This document shows positions 1 to 10,097 of a stretch of DNA of 64,000 nt, one piece after another. The first letter of the stretch is position 1; each line of letters starts with the position of its first letter. Origin of the DNA: Symsagittifera roscoffensis (Eukaryota; Xenacoelomorpha; Acoela; Convolutidae). The notes beneath the pieces were generated by a model. The model made no database searches, had not been told where the DNA came from, and worked only from the letters and a program-made list of their open reading frames with translations. A program made the position numbers and the translations under genes. Location of the stretch: assembly GCF_963678635.1 (NCBI RefSeq), contig NC_087071.1, positions 43,449,095-43,513,094 on the forward strand, in the 5' to 3' direction.

Positions 1-50
1 ATGGCACCAGGCTTAGTTAGCTTAACAATGAACAAAGTCAAAAGTAATAG

Positions 51-242
51 TTACCCGAGAATCCACGAACAGAAAGGCGGCAAGTCCCGACGACAGAAGG
101 GGCACCTCGGCTCAGGCTCCTTCTGGTTCTTCATCCAGCATCTGAAGCACATTGTGTGTGGAACGTCGCCACTGTGAATCTTATAGAGCTCCCGTCCATC
201 GTCGCAGCATATAGGGCATATTTCGGTTTCTTCATTCATCAT
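51..242 (-). CDS. Small RING-type zinc-finger protein or exon
   Basis: A 63-residue open frame with eight zinc-ligand-like residues in RING order: C9, C12, H23, H29, C32, C35, C47 and C50 (motifs CPIC, CFRC and CPFC). The usual third cysteine seems to be replaced by histidine, so this is an atypical RING. RING domains usually bind E2 ubiquitin-conjugating enzymes, so a ubiquitin-ligase role is a family inference only. An AG acceptor-like site (aaattcag) lies just upstream of the first ATG, so this may be the last exon of a longer minus-strand gene; the frame at 369-551 is a candidate upstream exon. It ends near the window edge with a normal stop. Confidence 0.55.
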   Translation of the reverse strand: MMNEETEICPICCDDGRELYKIHSGDVPHTMCFRCWMKNQKEPEPRCPFCRRDLPPFCSWILG

Positions 243-368
243 GTTTTCTGAATTTCAGATTTATTTAGTTACTCAGACTGCATTCTAAAAATTAGAATCA
301 TAATTCATGTTATAGAAAAAAAAACTATTTTTAAAATATCAGTAAATGAATTTACGGTCATTAAAAAA

Positions 369-551
369 TTAGATTAATAAAAACTGTCCAGATTTTGTTT
401 TTGGAATGTGGCATTCAGGCACTTTTGACTGATATTTGGGCAGGCAATGCCCAACTGGCAATTCTCCGCTTGACCCATGATAGTGTTGGAAGATGCTGTC
501 CATCTCTTCTTTATTCGCCCGCCTTTCATGAGTTGTTGGCTTAAAATACAA
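369..551 (-). CDS. Unrecognised 60-codon frame, possible upstream exon
   Basis: A polar open frame with a few Cys and His residues (GHCLPKYQ, PECHIPK) and no family I recognise. It is on the same strand as the RING frame, about 130 bp upstream of it, so it could belong to the same gene. I could not find a convincing donor that joins the two. It could also be a chance ORF. Confidence 0.25.
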   Translation of the reverse strand: MYFKPTTHERRANKEEMDSIFQHYHGSSGELPVGHCLPKYQSKVPECHIPKTKSGQFLLI

Positions 552-559
552 AATTAAGC

Positions 560-690
560 ATTTCAGTAAACGGGATGAAGAAATTCAATTTTGGGATCAA
601 TTGAGTATTTCAGTATATGCGATTAAACTGGGTGCAGTTATTGGGATACGGAAAAAAGTATTTCAGTATTTGGGATGAAAATCGTCCAGA
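560..690. repeat. Degenerate short repeat of a CAGTATTTGGGAT-like motif
   Basis: The stretch repeats variants of tttcagtatttgggat (tttcagtaaacgggat, tttcagtatatgcgat and similar) at irregular spacing. The same motif recurs near 3355-3480 and once near 60112, so it looks like a small dispersed low-complexity family. No coding sense was seen. Confidence 0.45.
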
Positions 691-832
691 AGTATTGAGG
701 TAAATTATTCTAGCAAGTTGGTTATCTGATGCTTTGTCGTGCGCCTTCAGAATTCTCCACACCTCCTCCAAATCTTCTAATTCTTGTGGTGGGATCGCGT
801 CTCTGGTGCTATAAAAATAGCTTTCTCTATTT

Positions 833-1242
833 TCATATTTTTCGACAAAAATGTATCAGTTTTATCTTTGATACTAACCCAAGATGCACCATAAGCTCAT
901 TCAGATCCAACATCGGAAAAGCATGGTAGCAGCTGCTGAAGGGCTCTTCGTCTTTCCGCTCATGTCGAAAAGCTCTGGCAGCCGTCAGCAGGTGTCCACG
1001 ATGAATGAAATTGTCAACCAGAGCCGCTGTCTCTGAATGCGTTTCAAACATGTGTATCATGCCATCTGGCATAACAAGGGCCTGGCGCTCCGTCAGAACA
1101 ACTTTCTGACATCCTCCAGCATCATAGCGAGGGTCATCCCCGGGAAACTTTGGTTTCCAACCCAGAGATTGCTGCATCAGATATTTCTGGAATATCTGCT
1201 TGTTCTTGATCTACGGGGCCATCAAATAAAATGTTTTGCATA
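833..1242 (-). CDS. Unrecognised exon of a minus-strand gene
   Basis: A 114-residue frame, mixed polar and hydrophobic with several His and Cys, no transmembrane segment and no domain I recognise. The region starts right after a good acceptor (ttttcttttag ending at 1243). A second overlapping frame uses the same acceptor: it begins MQNILFDGP and is open to about 1134. The exon's true frame is therefore uncertain, and one frameshift or a further small intron near 1140-1200 would reconcile them. It lies downstream of, and probably belongs with, the spliced frame at 1537-2107. Confidence 0.35.
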
Positions 1243-1259
1243 CTAAAAGAAAAAAGACC

Positions 1260-1751
1260 TGAGTGGAACATATCTATATTTTTCGTTAAAAAAATTGTGC
1301 ACCAAACTTTGTCTGACCTTTCACTATAAAGTACATCACAGATGTACCGGAGAAATCCTGGCAAAGTGGTGTTATTGCACCAGCCTGCGATAACAGCAGA
1401 TAGGTTGACTCCTTCGTCGGCATTTCGGTCTTCTCCAACTTCCTTTTATATATGTGTCCCGTCGACACATCCTTGACTGCTTTTGGGACAGAGAATTTCG
1501 TGGCGGCACCTGAGTGGAACATATCTATATTTTTCGTTAAAAAAATTGTGCACCAAACTTTGTATGACCTTTCACTATAAAGTAAATCACAGATGTACCG
1601 GAGAAATCCTGGCAGAGTGGTGTTATTGCACCAGCCTGCGATAACAGCAGATAGGTTGACTCCTTCGTCGGCATTTCGGTCTTCTCCAACTTCCTTTTAT
1701 ATATGTGTCCCGTCGACACATCCTTGACTGCTTTTGGGACAGAGAATTTCT
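1260..1751. repeat. Tandem duplication of a 251-bp exon-containing segment
   Basis: Bases 1260-1500 and 1511-1751 are almost identical (offset 251 bp; single differences such as tctgacc/tatgacc and caaagtgg/cagagtgg). Each copy carries the same minus-strand exon sequence (KFSVPKAV... to ...FIVKG) plus some downstream intronic sequence. A 10-bp spacer separates the copies. The inner copy is followed by the exon at 833-1242 and the outer copy is continuous with the upstream exon at 1869. Confidence 0.85.
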
Positions 1752-2107
1752 GGTTAATGATATTCCAGAACATTGGCGACATTGATCGGAACAAAGTTTG
1801 AACATCAGCTGGCTTAATTGATTGTATATATTCGTTGTCCAAAAATGTGAGGTTACACTTATTTGAAAACTGGAGTCTTATTAGGAGTCTAATTACTTTA
1901 CAAAATGATTACCTTTTCCTTAAAGATGTACCGTCTAGCTCTGAGTTGATCGGGATAGTCCTTCAAAAATTCGTCAATGAAATTGTCCCTATACATTCGG
2001 CTGTCAAAATGGCAATTATCCGCTAGTTGGCTTTTGAACCCTTTGATGGATTTAGCCGATGGAACTAACAAAGCTCCTTGTTGGCCAATAAACCAGTTTG
2101 GCTGGAT
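1537..2107 (-). CDS. Unrecognised spliced protein, two exons with a 43-bp intron
   Basis: A frame open from about 2107 to 1913 is followed by a GT (gtaatc) to AG (ctccag) intron at 1912-1870. It then continues in phase from 1869 into the 101-residue frame ending at 1537. Both sides are open across the junction, which strongly supports a real intron of only 43 bp. The protein is mixed and basic (NCHFDSRMYRDNF, RRYIFKEK, QSIKPADVQTLF) with no recognised domain. Its 3' part is duplicated downstream (1260-1500), giving alternative last exons. No start codon was identified; an in-frame TGA lies just upstream of 2107. Confidence 0.5.
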
Positions 2108-2229
2108 TCAGCTGACAAGATCAACCTAGGGCAGGAACTGTATTAGACTTGAGGCAGGCGTGATCTAACAAAATACCCGAAAAAGATGATTTATATTTAA
2201 TTATAACGACTTTGAGCTAGTTTTAGGTT

Positions 2230-2790
2230 CAGATGCTTACTTGCGAAAGTCTCTCTTAGTTTACCAAGGTCAAATGGAGGTAACATGTCAATCTGACCGG
2301 CACTCGTGCTACAAGAGCTCGCTGAACCACGGCAAAACTCTGCGGTTTTTCCCGAAGAGCTTTTGATTTCTGTATCCACACTAGAAGAGGTCGTCCATCT
2401 GTTCTCATATCTGCTTCAACCAGATGAAGTGTCGAAATGGAACCTGGTAGAGAAAAGGGTGAAACGAACTCTGGTACGAGTAGAAGTGGATCTGGCCTCA
2501 GACACGGTCCGTTCGTTACCTCGGGAAGTGGTACCATCCTTACTGGCGCAGCTGGCGCACCGATCGGCAATTTGACTTCCGAGGTATGTTCATCGATATT
2601 ACTTGTCACTTCTGGAGCGGTAACTGTAGTACCAACAGTACCTGGAGCAGTGCCGTTGGAGCAGTGCCCTTGTTCATTGATAATACTTGTCACTTCTGGA
2701 GCAGTAACTGTAGTACCAACAGTACCCGGAGCAGTGCCCTTGGAGTTTTCGCCGTCATTCAGTGAAATAGAGGGCTAAAACAGTGATGTT
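2230..2790 (-). CDS. Thr/Pro/Val-rich protein with an 18-residue internal repeat
   Basis: One minus-strand frame is open across this stretch; the part from the first Met is 2256-2693. Upstream, the segment GTAPGTVGTTVTAPEVTS appears twice, matching a near-identical direct DNA repeat of about 60 bp at roughly 2610-2668 and 2682-2741. The C-terminal part is leucine- and arginine-rich. No signal peptide or known domain was recognised. Such low-complexity Thr/Pro segments are common in secreted or disordered linkers, but no function can be assigned. Confidence 0.4.
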
Positions 2791-2997
2791 GATCTAATTG
2801 CAGACTATATTAGATAGAAGAAAAACAGTGTTTTGTTCCATACAATTTGAATGTTCAAAATGGGTTCCTCGTCATCCGTCTCTATTTTGCACCAAAAAGT
2901 CGCCAATTGTTCCTGCTTGTTCTCCTTCGTCGCATCGGGCTCATTTGGTTCCTGCTTGCATCAGGTAGTTGTCACATCATGCCCATTTCTGCCTTGC

Positions 2998-3189
2998 TCA
3001 TGTTTGTTCCAGGAGGTCGTCCTGCTCGTCGTCTTGGTCTTGGTCGTCTTTCTGCTGATTCCCAACGCATTTCGTAAGGTAGTCTGTCTCGTCGTCTACC
3101 TCTCTGTCGTTGTCGTGATACAGTCTAGTTGCACAGACGTGGACCGAATTATTAGGATTAGTGCTAAAACAGTTTGAATATGAAGTCAA
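2998..3189 (-). CDS. Acidic Asp/Gln-rich frame, doubtful
   Basis: A 63-codon frame ending in an acidic stretch (KDDQDQDDEQDDLLEQ). Low complexity and a long overlapping opposite frame make it doubtful. It lies upstream of the Thr/Pro-rich frame on the same strand and could be one of its exons. No domain was recognised. Confidence 0.2.
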   Translation of the reverse strand: MTSYSNCFSTNPNNSVHVCATRLYHDNDREVDDETDYLTKCVGNQQKDDQDQDDEQDDLLEQT

Positions 3190-3354
3190 TAAAACTATCT
3201 CATTTTATTCTTTTTAAAAAGCACACATCTTCACTCACTCTGATCATCGCCGATTTCATCCTCACGGATCAAATTTGACATCCTCTGCTTAGCTCTGAAT
3301 GGTAATTGGCACCCCTCATAAGTGTCCAGCTCTGCTAAATCCCAAATACTAATA

Positions 3355-3482
3355 AAATCCCAATTAATCTTAGTATTTGAGATTTTGTCAGCATTTGGGA
3401 TTTTGTCAGCATTAGGATTTAGTCAGTATTTGTGATTTTGTCAGTACTTGGGATTTTGTCAGTAATTAGGGTTTTGCAACTA
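3355..3482. repeat. Short tandem repeat of about 21 bp (gattttgtcagtattt)
   Basis: Five or six imperfect head-to-tail copies of ttgggattttgtcagtatt follow one another with substitutions and small length changes. It resembles the motif at 560-690. A CGACA-rich stretch (about 3500-3600: cgacatatcgacg, cgacatacgaatcgaca) follows directly and looks like a second simple repeat. Confidence 0.7.
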
Positions 3483-3665
3483 CAAAAAACTTGTCAGTGG
3501 ACATTACACCGACACGAATATCGACAAAAACCAATACGACACTCGACATATCGACGAACAAACCGACATACGAATCGACAATTAGATAACCGAGATACGA
3601 CTCGGCGGATACGAAAAACTACTCTTCGATGACCGAGAAAAGTATGAATCAGTAATTCTGCAATC

Positions 3666-3918
3666 GCTATTCGATAGCATCAGAAAATCATCGAAAATTT
3701 GTAGACGCGAGAAGTCTTGACGAAATTGCAGGAAAAGAATTGGCGAACAAATACCGAACTGTGAAAAAAATAGTTTCAGAAATGGTCGATGGAACTACAT
3801 TGAAAGTTGACGATCTGAAACTAAAATTAGCAATACCACGGCAACGCAGTCATTCAATTGCAGTAGCAGCAGGAATCATGCAGATGTTAATTCTACGGGG
3901 CTTCAAGGAAAGACCGTG
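3666..3918 (+). CDS. Unrecognised open frame without ATG, likely exon
   Basis: A frame of about 84 codons is open from roughly 3666 to a stop at 3918. It reads as a soluble helical protein (ARSLDEIAGKELANKY, KKIVSEMVDG, LKLKLAIPRQR). It probably starts a plus-strand coding block that continues to 6843. A possible short intron (gtgaaacg ... ctcttttcag, about 3916-3959) follows, but the reading phase across it does not join cleanly to the next good frame. Confidence 0.35.
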
Positions 3919-3959
3919 AAACGCAAAACGGAGGAACCTGGTCAAGTTTCTCTTTTCAG

Positions 3960-4247
3960 AAACAATGCTACCCGAATACTCTTCTTTTAGTTTATAAACA
4001 ATCAGAACAGATCGACACCACCCTTAGAACAGTTAGGGATTTCATAAAGAACCCCGACATCAACAGAATCAGCAATCTCACAACCATTAGCACTTCCATC
4101 GCCCTCAGAACCATCAACAAGTTCGGCAAGCGCATCCTTATACAGTCATTATCATATTCAGTTTTCGAAGCATGTGATTGCTCGCAAGAGTACTCGGAAG
4201 AGAGAACTAGGGAAACTGCAAGAATGGCGCATTCCAGAGGGGTCTGA
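3960..4247 (+). CDS. Unrecognised exon-like frame after a TTTTCAG acceptor
   Basis: Directly after tctcttttcag a frame stays open for about 95 codons and reads as protein (RTVRDFIKNPDINRI, TINKFGKRILIQ, FEACDCSQEYSEERT). It overlaps an alternative frame at 4174-4644 (156 codons, Lys/Arg-rich). I prefer the first frame up to about 4247 because its composition is less biased. No family recognised. Confidence 0.3.
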   Translation, partial: KQCYPNTLLLVYKQSEQIDTTLRTVRDFIKNPDINRISNLTTISTSIALRTINKFGKRILIQSLSYSVFEACDCSQEYSEERTRETARMAHSRGV

Positions 4248-4644
4248 AAAATTTTGGCGCCAAGATCTTTTTTATGTTCGATGTCATAGTTTTAGTCTCC
4301 AAGGACTATTAGAAGTAGCTGGAAAAGACTCCCAGAGAATAAAACGCGATAAAGGTGGTCGCAGAAAGTGTAGATTTACTTTTTTTTCGACCCGTTTTAT
4401 AATTACTCGCTTTTTTAAGAAACGGGATCTTCGGAAGATCTTCAAGTACGATTTGGCTAAGGCGACAAAAACTGGAAGTGTTGACGATATTATCAACACT
4501 ATTCGATCTCGGCTTAAAATTACAGGCTTCAAATCATTCGCTCCTTCTCCTAGACACGCTCGTCAAGCAACCGCCGAAATAGTGGTTCACTTTATAATTT
4601 TCTGTAAGCCCGAGAAAACATTTTCTAGATTTCCAAGGACCTAG
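4174..4644 (+). CDS. Basic 156-codon frame, uncertain
   Basis: An open frame rich in Lys, Arg and Phe (FKKRDLRKIFKYDLAKA, DDIINTIRSRLKI). A tacag acceptor-like site at about 4525 sits inside it, so part may be intronic. A short coding-like stretch at 4680-4826 ends at a strong donor (gtaagtcaat, 4827) and may be the next exon, followed by an acceptor aattcag near 4931. Function unknown. Confidence 0.25.
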   Translation: MIARKSTRKRELGKLQEWRIPEGSEKFWRQDLFYVRCHSFSLQGLLEVAGKDSQRIKRDKGGRRKCRFTFFSTRFIITRFFKKRDLRKIFKYDLAKATKTGSVDDIINTIRSRLKITGFKSFAPSPRHARQATAEIVVHFIIFCKPEKTFSRFPRT

Positions 4645-4997
4645 TTTCTTGCGTCAAAGCAGTTGCGTTTTTTTTTCACTGAAAACCACAGAGCTTCAAG
4701 GATTACGCGTGGATATCTGGGGAGACAGCTGTCAGATTGGTGGTGTGGAGGTTACCAGGCTCGCGCTCAGGCTCCTCGATGTCAAAATTAGTGTACAGTC
4801 GAGTAGCATCGTTTTCTGTTTCGCAGGTAAGTCAATTTTGTTTTGGAAAAATATCTCTCATGAATAATAGTCTCGGCATCGCTTATTTTATGAATGTACG
4901 TACCCCTTTGAATAATTTTATCATAAATTCAGCGTACAGCAGACAGCAGATACGCTATGGAGCAGAACGTTGGTCCCACCACAGCAGGCAATAAGAA

Positions 4998-5723
4998 ATG
5001 GGTTGGTTTTACAGCCAAACAAATTCCCGAAGACAGTTAGGAGCAAAGCTGACCTATAGTGGCGATTCACCATTTTTGTTGCGACTGGTTATTGGTGTCT
5101 CTACTGAGCAGTCATCTGATACAGTTTCGTGGCTCCCACTATATGTGTCAAATGACACTACAGACTTCCGCCCACTAACTTGCGAGCCAGAGACTGTTAA
5201 AAGAACTGAACTCTATGTGCCATTCCGAAAAAAGTTACCAAAGACGTCACTGGTCAGCATCGAAGACATTCGATGCGTTTGTCCAGCTGCCACCCACATG
5301 ATTACTCGATATGTAGAAACAGATATTCGCAAAATGGCACGAAAAATAATCGATGATATGCACCCTCACAAAAAGTTTGAAATTCAGCGCTTTGAGGAAA
5401 ATTTGACCAGATGGGGGCCAAAAAGCCATTTTTTTACGATAGGAGGAACAGACAAAGCTGTCAAAGTGGGTGCCGTCTCTCTTTCTGAAATCTATGCTCT
5501 GACTGTCATCGCTGACAAGGAAGAAATGAAAGGGGCTAGCACAGAAATTGAAGATCTCTTCGAAGGAATATGGAAAAATGAAGTTGTTGTTCGCCCCAAA
5601 GAAAATACAGATACTTATGTTAAGTCTGTAAAAGTGCTACAAGTCATCTACCCGGACTCCTCTCAAAAGTTCCTCGAAAAACCCTCGGATGCATCACCAC
5701 TAAAGATGTCAGTGAAATTTTGA
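4998..5723 (+). CDS. Unrecognised 241-residue protein
   Basis: This is the longest plausible host-like frame in the first 11 kb. It reads as a globular protein: hydrophobic start (LLRLVIGVSTEQ), a Cys pair (IRCVCPAATH), a basic helix (DIRKMARKIIDDMHPHKK) and an acidic helix (STEIEDLFEGIWKNE). No signal peptide, membrane span or domain was recognised. Upstream, a different frame reads MEQNVGPTTAGNKKWVG and may be the true N-terminus, needing one frameshift near 5030. Downstream the best frame shifts near 5640-5700 into the frame ending at 5974. The whole gene therefore appears frameshifted, by error or decay. Confidence 0.45.
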   Translation: MGWFYSQTNSRRQLGAKLTYSGDSPFLLRLVIGVSTEQSSDTVSWLPLYVSNDTTDFRPLTCEPETVKRTELYVPFRKKLPKTSLVSIEDIRCVCPAATHMITRYVETDIRKMARKIIDDMHPHKKFEIQRFEENLTRWGPKSHFFTIGGTDKAVKVGAVSLSEIYALTVIADKEEMKGASTEIEDLFEGIWKNEVVVRPKENTDTYVKSVKVLQVIYPDSSQKFLEKPSDASPLKMSVKF

Positions 5724-5974
5724 GAAAGAGCTTGACTGAATGCACGCAATTACTAAGAGCAAGAGGGGGTTTTAGCCCTATAGAGTACACAAATTGGGCT
5801 GAATTTTACTATCAAGTTTCAGTGCTTATCTTTGGAGAACAAGGATTGACTCCCTACAATTTAAATTTACTCCTAATGCCACAGCTTGTGGTGAGCAATT
5901 TTATACGAAGTCCCTGGGAACATTTGTGCGAAGCTCTCAAAAAATCTAACCACCATGCTAAGAAGGATTTTTAA
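5660..5974 (+). CDS. Continuation of the 4998 protein in a shifted frame
   Basis: A frame open from about 5660 (CITTKDVSEILRKSL) through the Met at 5720 to a TAA at 5974. It is hydrophobic in the middle (FYYQVSVLIFGEQGL, LNLLLMPQLVVSNF) and ends WEHLCEALKKSNHHAKKDF. It overlaps the end of the preceding frame, which fits one frameshift within a single protein. After the TAA the same frame stays open (SRTMRGGGRSHNQDPFF...), so the stop may be a point mutation. No family assigned. Confidence 0.4.
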   Translation, partial: LSKVPRKTLGCITTKDVSEILRKSLTECTQLLRARGGFSPIEYTNWAEFYYQVSVLIFGEQGLTPYNLNLLLMPQLVVSNFIRSPWEHLCEALKKSNHHAKKDF

Positions 5975-6195
5975 AGTAGGACAATGCGAGGCGGAGGAAG
6001 ATCGCATAACCAAGACCCGTTTTTCCTCGAATTGTTTTTTTCATTCTGCAATTTCATCAAATCTGGCAAGTTCACACCTAGTTTTCTAATTAATGCGGGA
6101 GACGATTTGAGAGGAACTAATCCTATCCCGCCGTATTTACAAATAAGTCTAAAAAAATCTAGAATTTCCGAAAGTTGCCGTCGGTGAAAAGCGTC
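5975..6195 (+). CDS. In-frame continuation beyond a TAA stop
   Basis: This frame follows the preceding one without change of phase, from SRTMRGGGRSHNQDP to ISLKKSRISESCRR. The composition (MRGGG, DPFFLELFFSFCNF) reads as genuine coding sequence. It may be the same protein interrupted by one TAA, or a separate exon. A candidate donor (gtgaaaagc) lies at its end. Confidence 0.35.
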
Positions 6196-6230
6196 CATCT
6201 AGTCTGCTACTTTCTGGTTTGTGATTTTAT

Positions 6231-6843
6231 GTGTTGGGTACTTGCGGTTGTACAGCGTCAGCAGTTGCGGGAAAGAAGGCAAAACCGAATCTAGCACCAC
6301 AAGCTATGGTGGAAAAATGGATCCCTGATTTAGGAGGTAATGTCCTAACCAAAGACAATGCTCAAACCATTCTTCGGGGACATTCCAAGACACCAAACAA
6401 CTTTCTTCTGCTGAAAGATGACAATCATTTGGTCAAAGGAACGATGAATGTGGAGGAACGGTTGCAAAACCGAGTAGCTAAAAACGAGTCAACGACTGAT
6501 TTGGAATCTAAAGAAAATGGGCAAAAACAAACGAAAAAGAGGGCAAAAAAACTATCATCTGCTGCCATCCAGTGCCGTAAATTTACGGGTAAGGATTTCA
6601 AGTTTTGAAGCTAGAATACTTAGTTGACTCTTTTTACTCTGATCTGTTATTGATCCGACATCTTACCAGCTACATTCGGGGAATAATTTTTCAGCTATTT
6701 ACGTCAATGACAAGCGACCACTCTTGATGGAGCAAAGTCAAACAAGCGGTGAAAGTAAGGTTTCTGCAATCGTGGCTCTAAGGAAACATAGAGCTGAAAA
6801 ATCACCGCAGATTCTAAATAATGAACCCCCTTCGTATAGCTGA
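6231..6843 (+). CDS. Lys-rich C-terminal exons with a well-supported intron
   Basis: The frame at 6231-6588 ends at a strong donor (acgg|gtaagg). An acceptor (tttttcag) ends at 6694. Joining 6588 to 6695 keeps the frame open to a TGA at 6841-6843, adding about 48 residues. The 106-bp intron contains no coding signal. The protein is basic and hydrophilic (NGQKQTKKRAKKLSS is a possible nuclear-localisation signal), and no domain was recognised. An acceptor-like tgtacag at 6253-6259 suggests the true exon begins there. The gene stops 37 bp before the 1.6-kb repeat array. Confidence 0.5.
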
Positions 6844-6880
6844 TCAGACTCAGCCCACATATTACTCAGTTCGCAACAGC

Positions 6881-8489
6881 ACAACCAAACGAGAGATCAA
6901 TATCGACGAGTTCAGTGTTAAAATGACGTTGAAGTAACCCACGCTAGCGGTATGCCCTACCTATCCCGTCTGGGTCCTTTCTTGGGGTCCTTTCGTGGGG
7001 TCTAGGAGACGACATGACTTCTACTCCCGACGTGACTTCAAGCCGAAGCGACTTCAGGCCGAAATTGAAACTTTACAAGCACCTCAATATTTTTTTCGCC
7101 CCATTTGCTATTTTTTCATTGGCATCCTTTAATAACATCATATTTGTACCAATTTTGTGCGACAATGAGTCTGGGTGGCTCCCAGATGATACCCTTAATG
7201 CCGGTTAATTCTCACCTCTGGAAAAGGTGTGGGGGAACCGAGTAGCTGTTTTATTTGATCTCACGTAAAATAAATTTGTATTGGAGCGCCACATTTGTTT
7301 TTATTGATTCCACAAAATGTTAGCGGATTGCGGAGATTGTAAGTGAGATATCCAGCAATAACCCGCTTGAACAATGGCTAGCTAGAACAAGGGATGCTGA
7401 AATTACGAACAAACACTTAACAATTGTCTGTGGAATCCGCGAACAAATCTTAAGCCATCACTTAACTAAATTCGTGGATATACCCTTTTAGAAAATAAAT
7501 ATAAAATTAAAGATCTTAATGAAATGGCCATTTTGATTTGCTATCCGTAATTGAATAACCCAGCTGCATTAAGGAATGAAAATAGCTAGATCAACGAATG
7601 CGGAATTTACGAACGAAGACTTAACCATTTTGTGTGGAATCCATGAACAAATCTTAAATCATCACTCAACTAAATTCATAAATATACCCTTTAGAACATA
7701 AAATCTTTGTAGCCGTGTCAAAAACAGTCATACTTGCGGCTTAACGCAACCAATTGAAACTGTCAAACCGAATATTTCGGTTAGTTAAATTGCATAATTA
7801 ATTAACAAAATGTCTAGGGATAAAAATTTTCTAACAATGTTGTCGATTTTCCTTTAATTCAGCTAACTGAAATTTATGTATTAGCTGTTATTTTAAGAAC
7901 TGATTCCATTTTCATTTTATGATGGGTTAACAGTGACAACTAATCGTAGTTTTAAATTTGAAACTATGGCAAATTACGAATTAATTCGTGAACGTTCTAG
8001 AATGCAAATTCGAATTGATCCGTAGTAGCCATAGATTCAAATTTGAAGCTATTAAAATTAAGTTCATTGTCAATTTTTCATATGGATCAAACGTCCAAAA
8101 CATAGCCGATGCCGAACTTCAATGTCAACTTGCACAGTTGATCCCTATGGATGTTGACATTAACCTTGTGGTAGATTCTGGATGAGGTTATGGTTTTCAC
8201 AATTGTAGTCATCGCAATAATTTTCACATTCCAGCTCTCCAGATCTGTTTTCTATTAACTAACATGGTCGAAAAAAAAACGTTTTAAATAGAGTAAAATT
8301 AGCCCGACCGTCGGTCGCTGTAAATTCAATTGTAATTTTTTTTCTCCCGTCGGGAACGCGTAGTTCAAGCGATGTGATTGGTCGAATTCGAATCGATAGC
8401 TCTAAAACTTCCTTTAATCATAGAATTATTGCTGCTATTATGTACCGCTAGATATTTCGCTTTTTACAAAATCATTTCTTTTTACAAAC
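6881..8489. repeat. 1.6-kb tandem repeat, unit 1
   Basis: First of three head-to-tail copies (1609 bp). Homology starts exactly at acaaccaaacgagag. The unit contains a conserved 64-codon plus frame (7014-7208, MTSTPDVTSSRSDFR) and a 65-codon frame (7988-8185, MNVLECKFELIRS), neither recognised and both probably passengers. Inside the unit two sub-blocks (about 7379-7497 and 7586-7705) are diverged versions of each other, sharing aacgaatgcg, tgtggaatcc and aactaaattc motifs. A polymorphic poly-A run near 8271 accounts for a 2-bp length difference. Confidence 0.95.
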
Positions 8490-10097
8490 ACAACCAAACG
8501 AGAGATCAATATCGACGAGTTCAGTGTTAAAATGACGTTCAAGTAACCCACGCTAGCGGTATGCCCTACCTATCCCGTCTGGGTCCTTTCTTGGGGTCCT
8601 TTCGTGGGGTCTAGGAGACGACATGACTTCTACTCCCGACGTGACTTCAAGCCGAAGCGACTTCAGGGCAAAATTGAAACTTTACAAGCACCTCAAGATT
8701 TTTTTCGCCTCATTTGCTATTTTTTCATTGGCATCCTTTAATAACATCATATTTGTACCAATTTTGTGCGACAATGAGTCTGGGTGGCTCCCAGATGATA
8801 CCCTTAATGCCGGTTAATTCTCACCTCTGGAAAAGGTGTGGGGGAACCGAGTAGCTGTTTTATTTGATCTCACGTAAAATAAATTTGTATTGGAGCGCCA
8901 CATTTGTTTTTATTGATTCCACAAAATGTTAGCGGATTGCGGAGATTGTAAGTGAGATATCCAGCAATAACCCGCTTGAACAATGGCTAGCTAGAACAAG
9001 GGATGCTGAAATTACGAACAAACACTTAACAATTGTCTGTGGAATCCGCGAACAAATCTTAAGCCATCACTTAACTAAATTCGTGGATATACCCTTTTAG
9101 AAAATAAATATAAAATTAAAGATCTTAATGAAATGGCCATTTTGATTTGCTATCCGTAATTGAATAACCCAGCTGCATTAAGGAATGAAAATAGCTAGAT
9201 CAACGAATGCGGAATTTACGAACGAAGACTTAACCATTTTGTGTGGAATCCATGAACAAATCTTAAATCATCACTCAACTAAATTCATAAATATACCCTT
9301 TAGAACATAAAATCTTTGTAGCCGTGTCAAAAACAGTCATACTTGCGGCTTAACGCAACCAATTGAAACTGTCAAACCGAATATTTCGGTTAGTTAAATT
9401 GCATAATTAATTAACAAAATGTCTAGGGATAAAAATTTTCTAACAATGTTGTCGATTTTCCTTTAATTCAGCTAACTGAAATTTATGTATTAGCTGTTAT
9501 TTTAAGAACTGATTCCATTTTCATTTTATGATGGGTTAACAGTGACAACTAATCGTAGTTTTAAATTTGAAACTATGGCAAATTACGAATTAATTCGTGA
9601 ACGTTCTAGAATGCAAATTCGAATTGATCCGTAGTAGCCATAGATTCAAATTTGAAGCTATTAAAATTAAGTTCATTGTCAATTTTTCATATGGATCAAA
9701 CGTCCAAAACATAGCCGATGCCGAACTTCAATGTCAACTTGCACAGTTGATCCCTATGGATGTTGACATTAACCTTGTGGTAGATTCTGGATGAGGTTAT
9801 GGTTTTCACAATTGTAGTCATCGCAATAATTTTCACATTCCAGCTCTCCAGATCTGTTTTCTATTAACTAACATGGTCGAAAAAAAACGTTTTAAATAGA
9901 GTAAAATTAGCCCGACCGTCGGTCGCTGTAAATTCAATTGTAATTTTTTTTCTCCCGTCGGGAACGCGTAGTTCAAGCGATGTGATTGGTCGAATTCGAA
10001 TCGATAGCTCTAAAACTTCATTTAATCATAGAATTATTGCTGCTATTATGTACCGCTAGATATTTCGCTTTTTACAAAATCATTTCTTTTTACAAAC
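8490..10097. repeat. 1.6-kb tandem repeat, unit 2
   Basis: Second copy (1608 bp), differing from unit 1 by a handful of substitutions (for example cttcagggcaaaa instead of cttcaggccgaaa, and caagatt instead of caatatt). The junction with unit 1 reads tttttacaaacacaaccaaac. Confidence 0.95.

Noticed and set aside
2851-3177. Val/Leu-rich 108-codon plus frame
   Set aside because: Low-complexity complement of an acidic/Gln-rich minus frame; no splice sites or family support.
8370-8410. tRNA-like B box (ggtcgaattcgaatcg)
   Set aside because: No A box, cloverleaf or anticodon stem can be drawn around it; it is part of the 1.6-kb repeat.
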